NCBI GenBank assembly: GCA_019635415.1
Contig: JAHBZN010000001.1
Coordinates: forward strand, 372,001 to 436,000
From: Ramlibacter sp.
GTDB taxonomy: Bacteria; Pseudomonadota; Gammaproteobacteria; Burkholderiales; Burkholderiaceae_C
Direction of reading: 5' to 3'
DNA: 64,000 nucleotides
A program made the position numbers and the translations under genes. Below the pieces are notes generated by a model. The model searched no databases and had not been told where the DNA came from. It saw only the letters and a list, made by a program, of their open reading frames with translations. How positions within the stretch are numbered: position 1 is the stretch's first letter; each line of letters opens with the position of its first letter. This document shows positions 23,352-30,010 of this stretch, in pieces.

Positions 23352-24233
23352 TCACGGCCCAGGGGCATGCAGGAAGCCCTGGGCCACGAAGTTGCCCAGC
23401 CACATGCGCGCCAGCGCCGGCTCGGGCGCGGGGCGCAAGCCCAATGCCGCCACCCGGGGCAGCGCCGCAGCGAGCGGGGTGGCCCCGTCGAGGCTGCGCA
23501 GCAACTGCCACTGCACCGGGGCAAGTTCGCGCGTGTGCAGCCGGTAGTGGATGCGGGTGAGTGCCAGCCACGCGGGGCGCGGTTCGGGCAGCGGGGGCGC
23601 TTCGGCCGGAGGAGCTTCGTTGCCCGGACCACGCAGCGACTGGAGGTATTCGTGCACCGGGTAGGCCAGGGCCAGCAGGCGCAGGCACGGCGCCGGGCGT
23701 GGCTGCCAGGCCAGCAAGGCGGCATCGTCCAACTGGCGGACCGCGCCAGCGTCGGCCGGCGGCACGTCCTCAAGGCCGGGCGCCTCGCTGACCTGCAACA
23801 GGGCGGACTCCATGCGGGCCAGGTCCACAAGCAGGTCAGCCCAGTCGGGCGCATCGGCTTCGCGCGGGGGCCGGGTCTGGGCGAGGTGGGCCGCAAAGCC
23901 GTCGGCCACCCGGTTCACGGAGTGCGAGTGGGGTGGGTGCTGGGTGAGGAAATCCACCGCGAATGCGTCCAGCATGGCCGGCCCCGCTGCCCGCAGCAGC
24001 CCCGGAAAAATGGCGCGAAACGACTGCAGCAGCCGGGCGCTGTACGAGCGCTGGTAGATCGCCAGCCGTGCCTGGGCACTGAGCCCGATGGATGACTGCA
24101 GGTGTTGGGGCGCCTGGACCTGCAGCGCGGCCTGGCCGGGTTCGCGGATGGCCTGCTGGAACCAGGCCTGCAGATCGGCGAGTGGCGCGGCGCCATCACT
24201 GCCGGTATCTTGCCGGCCCGCTGGAAGGTTCAT
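23352..24233 (-). CDS. DUF2063 family protein, MNIO partner (HvfC/BufC-like)
   Basis: The 293-residue protein matches the DUF2063 'putative DNA-binding' family, whose real role is as partner of MNIO peptide-modifying enzymes. Visible signs are the N-terminal LQAWFQQAIREPG, RLAIYQRSYSARLLQSFRAIFPGL and the tryptophan-containing WADLLVDLARMESALLQV. The second half contains a helical segment ending in VAALGLRPAPEPALARMWL, probably the substrate-recognition part. Its ATG overlaps the MNIO stop by 4 bp. In known systems this partner binds the precursor leader or core and presents it to the MNIO. It is the last gene of the operon. Confidence 0.87.
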   Translation of the reverse strand: MNLPAGRQDTGSDGAAPLADLQAWFQQAIREPGQAALQVQAPQHLQSSIGLSAQARLAIYQRSYSARLLQSFRAIFPGLLRAAGPAMLDAFAVDFLTQHPPHSHSVNRVADGFAAHLAQTRPPREADAPDWADLLVDLARMESALLQVSEAPGLEDVPPADAGAVRQLDDAALLAWQPRPAPCLRLLALAYPVHEYLQSLRGPGNEAPPAEAPPLPEPRPAWLALTRIHYRLHTRELAPVQWQLLRSLDGATPLAAALPRVAALGLRPAPEPALARMWLGNFVAQGFLHAPGP

Positions 24234-25183
24234 GCGCCGAATTCCGCTCCCGCGAGTTGGGGGTAGCCGTGGGCTGCCTGGCTTGCGGGGGGGCCGGCCG
24301 GACGGTGGGGTGGGCTGTGCGTCGTGCTGGCAGATCCGGCGGGCTCGGCCGGTGCCAGCCAGGCGCGCGCCTTCAGGGCCTCGGCGTGCAACTCGTCGAG
24401 CGCGGGAATGTGGTCATCCCATTCGAGCAGCGTGGAGACCGGCCCGGTGCGGCCGACCGCATGCCGGTACAGGCGCCACACGGCGGGACTGACGGGGGCG
24501 TCGTGCGTATCGAGGATGTAGCCCTCGCAGGGACGATGCCCGGCCAGATGCATCTGCACCACCCGCTGCGCCGGCAGGGCGTCGATGTAGGCCTGCGCGT
24601 CGAAACCGTGGTTGACGCTGGAGACGTAGACGTTGTTCACGTCCAGCAGCAGGCCGCAGCCGGCTCGCCCGGCCATGCGGGCGATGAACTCCCACTCGGG
24701 CAGGGTGTCGGCCTGGAAACGTGCGTAGCTGCTCGGGTTCTCGATGACCAGGGGCTGTTGCAGGACATCCTGCACCTGCTGGATGCGCGCCACGACGTGG
24801 CTCAGGGTCCGCTCGGTGAGTGGCAGCGGCAGCAGGTCATGCGTGGTCTGGCCAGCCACGCCGGTCCAGCACAGGTGGTCGGACACCCAGCGTGCCCCGA
24901 TGTCCTTGGCCAGTTGCCTGAGGGACGCCAGGTAGGCCCGGTCCAGCGGATCGGCGCTGCCAATGGACAGGGACACGCCATGCAGCACCACGGGGTAGTG
25001 CTCGGCCACCTGCCGCAGCGCGTGCCGCTGCCAGCCGTGGTTGTCGAGGTAGTTCTCGGTGATGACCTCGAACCAGTCGATCGCGGGTCGCTCGCGCAGC
25101 ACCTGATTCACATGCTGGCTGCGCAGGCCCAGCCCCACGCCCAGATCGGGCAGCCCCAGGCGCGGCCCGCAGGTGAGGCTCAC
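24230..25183 (-). CDS. MNIO family (DUF692) multinuclear non-heme iron oxidative enzyme
   Basis: The 317-residue protein is a TIM-barrel enzyme of the MbnB/TglH/BufB family, which oxidatively modifies cysteines (oxazolone/thioamide, thiooxazole and similar products). Candidate iron ligands are His68 (VVLHGVSLSIG), Asp102-His103 (SDHLCW), Glu148-Asn149 (VIENPSSY), Asp181 (LLLDVNN), His212 (QMHLAGH), Asp225-x-His227 and Glu254 (LLEWDDHIP). It is coupled to the upstream ferritin-like gene and the downstream DUF2063 gene by 4-bp overlaps. The likely substrate is the Cys-rich segment of the ferritin-like protein, because no short precursor gene is visible. A proline/glycine-rich tail of about 35 residues lacks family features. 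Confidence 0.9.
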   Translation of the reverse strand: MSLTCGPRLGLPDLGVGLGLRSQHVNQVLRERPAIDWFEVITENYLDNHGWQRHALRQVAEHYPVVLHGVSLSIGSADPLDRAYLASLRQLAKDIGARWVSDHLCWTGVAGQTTHDLLPLPLTERTLSHVVARIQQVQDVLQQPLVIENPSSYARFQADTLPEWEFIARMAGRAGCGLLLDVNNVYVSSVNHGFDAQAYIDALPAQRVVQMHLAGHRPCEGYILDTHDAPVSPAVWRLYRHAVGRTGPVSTLLEWDDHIPALDELHAEALKARAWLAPAEPAGSASTTHSPPHRPAGPPASQAAHGYPQLAGAEFGA

Positions 25184-26946
25184 TTGGAAGTCGGAGCCAC
25201 GGCGGCGCGGCGGTTGGTGCCGTTGAACTGCTTGCTGCTTTGGGGTGTGGGCAGCGACGTGATCTTGTTGCGTGTGGCAAACAGGGTGCGCGCCTGATCC
25301 CAGACCGGCTTGCCGATCATCTGGATCAGCGCTGCCTTGGCCTCGGGCGTCCAGCCCTCGCCTGTCTGGGCATTGATGCTGGCTGCGGCCGTGCGGTCAA
25401 ACACCTGCTTCGGACCGATGGGGGTCTGGCAGCCACCCGTGGCCTTGCCGACGTTCTCGCCGGGAATCCACTGATCGGCCGGGCCGAGCACGCCGGTGCC
25501 CGGCAGGCTGGACAGGAAGCCGCAGCCACCTTGCGCGCTGCAATCGTTGTTGCCGCCGCAGGTGTGCAGGTCGGCGGTGGCGCAGGCGCCATCACCCTTT
25601 TGCGTGGCAATGCCGCCCCAGCCGCGGCCGCTGCACTCGTTCAAGCCCTGGCAGGCGTTGAGGGCCACGCCCCCCTTGGCCCATTTGGCACGCAGTTTGG
25701 CGGTGGTTTCGTCCCAGTGGAACAGCGACAGGGGGTCGGCGGTGTCCATCGCCTTCTGGGCGTCGGCCCCGGTGGCGCCGGCCGAGTACTGGTACCCGAT
25801 CACCTTGCCCCATTGCCACAGCATGGGGGTGATGTACTTGAAGGCCAGCATCGCGTCATTGAAGCCGGGGCTGGTGGCGGTCTGCCCGCTGCCGGTTTCC
25901 AGCGTGCCCTTGGCAAAGCCTTTCTGCATCGTGTCGGTCAGAAAGCTCCAGATGGTGGAGGCGGACTTCTGCAGCGCCGTGGCACTGGGCGCCCAGCTGG
26001 GAAGGTCCGCGGACTTGACATTGTTGGCGGCGTAGAACATCGGCTGGCCGCTGGGCAGTGTTGGAACGGGGGCGGACTTCGCGGTGCCGCTGTGGCCCTG
26101 GTACTTGGCCACGACGGCCTGCACATCGACGAAGCGCGTGTAGTGAGACAGCGCGCCCCAGCGCGCGAACCGGCTGCCCGCCACCGGCTGGAACTGCGGC
26201 AGCACGTCGCCAGAGGGCGCGGACCGGAACAGGCCGCCAGCCGACTGGGCCACCAGGCCACCCTCGCCCTGATCGGTGATGGCGTTGGCCGCGGTGTTGA
26301 CATCGGCCCGCGTGGCGATGGTGGGAATCATCGGATAGGTGCTCTTGAACGTCGCGTAGTTCACCTGCCGGTTGTTGGGCCGGAAGTGCGGATCGTCTTC
26401 GGGGGCTACTCCGCCGTAGGCGCGCATGTAGCGGTTCAGCAGCACCAGTGTGGCGTGGTACAGGTCGGCGATGGACTGGTAGATCACTTCCTTGTTGGGG
26501 GGCGGGAAGCTGCCGCCTGCGGGCTTCTCGATGGCGATCAACGCGGCCATCACGTCCGGCAAATTGCCGATGGTGGTGGTGAAAGGCTTGCCGGGTGTGG
26601 GCTCCAGGTGGGGCACCACGATCACCTGGCCGGGCTTCACGTTGATCTGGGGGATCTGCGGCGTGACACCGAATGCATTGCAGATGTTGCTGGCCAGTTG
26701 CAGATGCAGCATTTCCTGCACGGCCACGGACAGTACTTCCTGCTGCGCGTCGTACAGCGGCGTGGTCTTGCCCTGGTCGGGGCTGTAGGCCAGGGCGGCT
26801 TCGGTGAAGGAGTAGACCGCCGTCAGGTACAACGGAATGGTCATGAACTCCACCTTCACGATGGCCTGCAGGTGGGCCTTGAGCAGCTTGGCGTCGTTGG
26901 TGGAGAAGAGCTGGGCGGCGGTGCGCAATGCGGCGGTGGAAGTCAT
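25180..26946 (-). CDS. Ferritin-like (VioB-type) protein with bufferin-like cysteine segment
   Basis: The 588-residue protein starts with a ferritin-like domain of the iminophenyl-pyruvate dimer synthase type. Candidate di-iron ligands are Glu33 (KVEFMTIPLYL), Glu70, Glu78 and His81 (VQEMLHLQLASNICN). A long middle region of about 350 residues follows. A cysteine-rich segment then reads C432-x5-C438-x16-C455-x7-C463-x5-C469-x5-C475, with C-x-G-x-N-x-C blocks (CQGLNEC, CGGNNDC) like those of MNIO-modified bufferin precursors. Cys506 lies downstream. A tail (PVWDQARTLFATRNK) follows. There is no signal peptide, so it is probably cytoplasmic. A strong AGAAGGAA ribosome site fixes the ATG at 26946. 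It is the first gene of the coupled MNIO operon and the best candidate substrate. Confidence 0.85.
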   Translation of the reverse strand: MTSTAALRTAAQLFSTNDAKLLKAHLQAIVKVEFMTIPLYLTAVYSFTEAALAYSPDQGKTTPLYDAQQEVLSVAVQEMLHLQLASNICNAFGVTPQIPQINVKPGQVIVVPHLEPTPGKPFTTTIGNLPDVMAALIAIEKPAGGSFPPPNKEVIYQSIADLYHATLVLLNRYMRAYGGVAPEDDPHFRPNNRQVNYATFKSTYPMIPTIATRADVNTAANAITDQGEGGLVAQSAGGLFRSAPSGDVLPQFQPVAGSRFARWGALSHYTRFVDVQAVVAKYQGHSGTAKSAPVPTLPSGQPMFYAANNVKSADLPSWAPSATALQKSASTIWSFLTDTMQKGFAKGTLETGSGQTATSPGFNDAMLAFKYITPMLWQWGKVIGYQYSAGATGADAQKAMDTADPLSLFHWDETTAKLRAKWAKGGVALNACQGLNECSGRGWGGIATQKGDGACATADLHTCGGNNDCSAQGGCGFLSSLPGTGVLGPADQWIPGENVGKATGGCQTPIGPKQVFDRTAAASINAQTGEGWTPEAKAALIQMIGKPVWDQARTLFATRNKITSLPTPQSSKQFNGTNRRAAVAPTSK

Positions 26947-26988
26947 GGGATTCCTTCTGCCGGCCGGAGGGGCCGATGTCGAAGGCCG

Positions 26989-27033
26989 CATGATAGGGAG
27001 CGCGCCTGCTCGCCGCCTCCCCCATTTGTAGGA
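26989..27033 (-). promoter_or_regulatory. Promoter region of the ferritin-MNIO operon
   Basis: Read on the minus strand, CCTCCTACAAATGGGG starts at 27035 and CCCTATCATG starts at 26998. The two elements are offset by exactly 35 nt (27033 to 26998), the same as in front of the beta-barrel gene at 22396-22440. TATCAT (26995-26990) fits a -10 box about 44 nt before the ferritin-like start codon. Confidence 0.55.
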
Positions 27034-27050
27034 GGTTGCGTCCGCCGGCT

Positions 27051-27347
27051 TCAGCGGTTCAGCTTCTTTTCCCGGATGTAGCGCGCCAGGCCGCAGTAGC
27101 CTTCCTTGAAGAGCAGTTCATTCTCGAGTTTGGCGGGCAACAGCTTTTCCTTGAGCTCGGCCGCCGCCTGTGTGCCCTGGTTCTGGCGTATGAACCCGAT
27201 GGCCTGCTCGAACTTCGAGACCTCGGCACGGCAGGGGTCCTGGGCCTGCTGGCTTGGGTCCACGGTGGTCTGGGCCGCACCGTGGTTCAGTGCCAGCGCC
27301 AGAGGCAGGCCGATGAGGGCGGAAACGATGAAGGGGGTGGAAGGCAT
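27051..27347 (-). CDS. Small exported protein with two cysteines
   Basis: The 98-residue protein has a clear Sec signal peptide (hydrophobic stretch IVSALIGLPLALAL, cleavage near AAQ). The mature part is about 70 residues, charged and helical, with two cysteines (DPCRAEV and GYCGLARY) that could form one disulfide. The ATG at 27347 is chosen because it directly precedes the signal peptide. No family is recognised. It lies upstream of the ferritin-like gene on the same strand, but that operon appears to have its own promoter between the two, so co-transcription is uncertain. Confidence 0.7.
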   Translation of the reverse strand: MPSTPFIVSALIGLPLALALNHGAAQTTVDPSQQAQDPCRAEVSKFEQAIGFIRQNQGTQAAAELKEKLLPAKLENELLFKEGYCGLARYIREKKLNR

Positions 27348-27470
27348 GAGGAACTCCCGGTGGATACCGGTTGCCAAGCATGAACCGTTCCCGTGGCAGT
27401 TTCATGATCGAACGCGTATGGAGGCCATCTGGCGAGTCATATGCACCGGGCTGGGGCGCGGGCGCCTGCC

Positions 27471-27476
27471 TACAAT
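27471..27476 (+). promoter_or_regulatory. Candidate -10 box of dcd
   Basis: TACAAT in the context CCTACAATGG lies 22 nt before the dcd start codon, a good -10 match. No convincing -35 hexamer is visible 17 nt upstream. Confidence 0.45.
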
Positions 27477-27497
27477 GGCGCAGCAGGAGCGTGAGCA

Positions 27498-28064
27498 ATG
27501 ACGATTAAAAGCGACAAGTGGATCCGCCGCATGGCGGAGCAGACCGGGATGATCGAACCCTTCGAGCCGGGGCAGATCCGCGAGCGGGACGGGCACAAGA
27601 TCATCAGCTATGGCACCAGCAGCTACGGCTACGACATCCGCTGCGCACCCGAATTCAAGGTCTTCACCAATATCCACAGCACCGTGGTGGACCCGAAGAA
27701 TTTTGACGAGAAGAGCTTCGTGGATTTCCACGGGGACAGCTGCATCATTCCACCCAACAGCTTTGCGCTCGCGCGCACGGTGGAGTACTTCCGCATTCCG
27801 CGCAATGTGCTGACCATCTGCCTGGGCAAGAGCACCTACGCGCGCTGCGGCATCATCGTCAACGTGACGCCGTTCGAGCCCGAATGGGAAGGCTACGTCA
27901 CGCTGGAATTCAGCAACACCACGCCGCTACCGGCCAGGATCTACGCTGGAGAGGGCTGCGCCCAGGTGCTGTTCTTCGAGAGCGACGAAGTCTGCGAGAC
28001 CAGCTACAAGGACCGCGGCGGCAAGTACCAGGGGCAGCGCGGGGTGACGTTGCCGAAGGCGTGA
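27498..28064 (+). CDS. dcd: dCTP deaminase
   Basis: The 188-residue protein has the normal length for Dcd. The family motifs are [26 protein letters not shown] and [15 protein letters not shown], the last containing the catalytic glutamate. The enzyme deaminates dCTP to dUTP in the cytoplasm, feeding dUTPase and thymidylate synthesis. A GGAG ribosome site sits before the ATG at 27498. It is monocistronic as far as can be seen; the next gene is convergent. Confidence 0.96.
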   Translation: MTIKSDKWIRRMAEQTGMIEPFEPGQIRERDGHKIISYGTSSYGYDIRCAPEFKVFTNIHSTVVDPKNFDEKSFVDFHGDSCIIPPNSFALARTVEYFRIPRNVLTICLGKSTYARCGIIVNVTPFEPEWEGYVTLEFSNTTPLPARIYAGEGCAQVLFFESDEVCETSYKDRGGKYQGQRGVTLPKA

Positions 28065-28076
28065 CATAACGCCTGC

Positions 28077-28439
28077 TCAGTCGCTGGTGATCTCTTCGCC
28101 GGTCCATCCGTCCCTGTATCCCCAGTCCTGGATACCCATCGGGGCATGCAATTTCTTGCGCAGCGCAGCTGCATTGGGCGGCTCAGTCTTGGTGAGCGTC
28201 CGGGAGAAGAACCCGCTGCGGTTTGTTGTGGGTGGGAGGTGGGCAATGACCAGAACCTTGCCGTCAAGCTTGCGCACCAGTTCGACGCGGCAGCGGGGCT
28301 TGCCTCCAACGTAGCAGAGATTGGTCCGCACGCAGTGAAACTCTTCAAAACGATAGCGGTGCGTTTTGCTGCGGAATCTCCAATCCGTTGTGGTTGATTC
28401 GATGACGCCCGCAGCATTCTGGAAGCTGATTTTTCTCAT
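28077..28439 (-). CDS. Hypothetical protein
   Basis: This 120-residue protein is not recognised. It is basic and strand-rich, with three cysteines in the middle (FHCVRTNLCYVGGKPRC), and it has no signal peptide or membrane segment. Its base composition is visibly more AT-rich than its neighbours, which suggests recent acquisition. It is convergent with dcd. The 181 bp that follow (28440-28620), up to the next gene, contain only a short CTCAC/GTGAG inverted repeat and no convincing ORF. Confidence 0.6.
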   Translation of the reverse strand: MRKISFQNAAGVIESTTTDWRFRSKTHRYRFEEFHCVRTNLCYVGGKPRCRVELVRKLDGKVLVIAHLPPTTNRSGFFSRTLTKTEPPNAAALRKKLHAPMGIQDWGYRDGWTGEEITSD

Positions 28440-28620
28440 GCAGAGCAGTTGGTTTACAGCAAGGTAAGCCTACACGGGGACCAGACAGATCGCCATAGCG
28501 GCAGCGGTCCAACGCGAATGAAGGGACACGCGCCCCAGCCACGTTGCCGTAGCCAGCATCGTCACCCAGGTGAGATGGCCTGCCTTGGGCTCACTCAGGG
28601 TGAGTTTGGGTTTGTTCCGC

Positions 28621-29532
28621 TCAGCCATCACCCGCCACCGCTACCCGCGCCGCCGCCAGGTCCCACCCCGCCCAGCCGCAGCTCTTGAACAGCACCGGCC
28701 CCTCTCCCGCAGCGGCGGAACCACGCACCACTTCGCCCAGCGACGCAAACGCTGTCACATCCAGCCCGGCCTGAAGCAGGTCGCCGGCCTCGTGCGTCGC
28801 GTCGGGGGTGTCCACGACCACACGGCCCAGCTCGGCAAAGTGTCGGCAGAGCCGGGGGGCGAGTTCCACCATGGAGGGCGTGAATGCGCCCACGGCGGCG
28901 ATGAAGCCGTCCTCGCGCGGCAGCGCGCGCAGCACCACTTCGCGGGCCGGTGTGCAGGTCACGGCCAGCGGGCAATCGGCCAGCGCGGCGTTGGCATCGG
29001 CGGTGGCGCGGGCTCGCAGGCCCAGTGCGCGCGCCTTTTGGACCAGCGACTCGGCGCTGGCCTGGCTGCGCGACGCCACCACCACCTCGGTGACGTTCAG
29101 CCCCTCGGCAAAGGCCTCCAGGTGCGCCAGCCCCTGGACGCCAGCGCCCACGATGAGCAGGGGGCCGCGAGGATTCGGTGCCAGCCGCTGCGCCGCCAGC
29201 AGGGATACCGCGGCGGTACGCCTGGCCGTGACCGTGGGGCCATCCAGCACCAGGCGCCGCTCGCCCGTGGCCACGTCAAACACCACCACGTCGCCCTGGA
29301 TGATGGCGCGCTGGGTGCCGGCATTGGCGGGGGTGAACGTGATCAGCTTGGTGATGGCCATGCGGGCGTCCAGCGCGGGCATCACAAACAGGCTGCCGCC
29401 GCCGGGCAGGGCCTGCACCAACCGCGGAGGGACCTGGACGCTGGCGTCGCGCAGCACACCCGCCACAGCCTCGGCCAGCGGGAGGTACGGGAGGCGCTGC
29501 GCGGTGCGGTGGGGGTCGAGCAGGGGCGTCAT
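28621..29532 (-). CDS. Ornithine cyclodeaminase / mu-crystallin family reductase
   Basis: The 303-residue protein has a Rossmann segment LLIVGAGVQGLAHLEAF and substrate-side motifs typical of the family (MAITKLITFTPAN near residue 58, GDVVVFDVATGE, LDGPTVTARRTAAVS). The closest functional subgroup is probably delta-1-pyrroline-2-carboxylate / piperideine-2-carboxylate reductase (NADPH-dependent, hydroxyproline or lysine catabolism) rather than true ornithine cyclodeaminase. That is inference from the overall look. It is divergent from the small membrane protein gene. Confidence 0.85.
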   Translation of the reverse strand: MTPLLDPHRTAQRLPYLPLAEAVAGVLRDASVQVPPRLVQALPGGGSLFVMPALDARMAITKLITFTPANAGTQRAIIQGDVVVFDVATGERRLVLDGPTVTARRTAAVSLLAAQRLAPNPRGPLLIVGAGVQGLAHLEAFAEGLNVTEVVVASRSQASAESLVQKARALGLRARATADANAALADCPLAVTCTPAREVVLRALPREDGFIAAVGAFTPSMVELAPRLCRHFAELGRVVVDTPDATHEAGDLLQAGLDVTAFASLGEVVRGSAAAGEGPVLFKSCGWAGWDLAAARVAVAGDG

Positions 29533-29563
29533 CCGTCAGGATGGTAGCGGGTGGCGATGCGCT

Positions 29564-29625
29564 CTTGTCCTACGCCGTCACAAGCTGCCCGCTGTGGGGC
29601 GGGGGACGCGTGGCTTCCTACGATG
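29564..29625 (+). promoter_or_regulatory. Promoter region with TCCTACGATG box
   Basis: TCCTACGATG (29616-29625), identical to the box in front of the beta-barrel gene, gives a TACGAT -10 candidate 26 nt before the start at 29651. Upstream, CTTGT (29564-29568) and ACAAG (29580-29584) form a short dyad around another TCCTACG. The spacing of the two TCCTAC copies is 48 nt here instead of 35. Confidence 0.4.
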
Positions 29626-29650
29626 AAGCCATCTACCGAGGAGATCTCCC

Positions 29651-29998
29651 ATGCTGTCCACGCTGATTGAAAAAATTGAGGATGCCCCGCGCGAAAGCCT
29701 GTTCCTGGCCGTCGTTCTGGTGGTGATAGGGGGCTTGCTGTCCGCCATGTACATGGTGTGCGACGCACAGACGCGCCAGGCGCATCAGCGTCAGGCTTTG
29801 CTGGAGACCCAACGCCTGGCGGTGCTCGACTGCCTGAGCAGCGACCCGCACACGAGCTACGCGGCCTGCCGCCTGGAAGTGGCACAGCGCTTTGCGCCGC
29901 AGGGCGAAGACGCCATGTCGGCCGAGGCGTCGACGGGGCAGACCTCGGCCCATCAGGTGACGATGCTGGTGCCCGTGGCGTATTACGCCTTGCGTTGA
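29651..29998 (+). CDS. Small single-pass membrane protein
   Basis: The 115-residue protein has one membrane segment (residues of about 18-36, LFLAVVLVVIGGLLSAMYM) after an acidic N terminus. A polar domain with three cysteines follows (MVCDAQ, LDCLSS, AACRLE). No family is recognised. A GAGGAG ribosome site precedes the ATG. The upstream -10 box is shared with the beta-barrel gene at 22494. It is convergent with recJ. Confidence 0.7.
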   Translation: MLSTLIEKIEDAPRESLFLAVVLVVIGGLLSAMYMVCDAQTRQAHQRQALLETQRLAVLDCLSSDPHTSYAACRLEVAQRFAPQGEDAMSAEASTGQTSAHQVTMLVPVAYYALR

Positions 29999-30010
29999 GA
30001 CCTCAAGGGC

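Noticed and set aside
25240..27081. 613-codon open frame antisense to the ferritin-like gene
   Set aside because: Gly/His/Val-rich shadow with no domain pattern; the sense frame has ferritin and cysteine motifs and operon coupling.
28449..28688. 79-codon open frame between the hypothetical gene and the reductase gene
   Set aside because: Proline/histidine-rich, with no ribosome site, and overlaps the reductase gene antisense.
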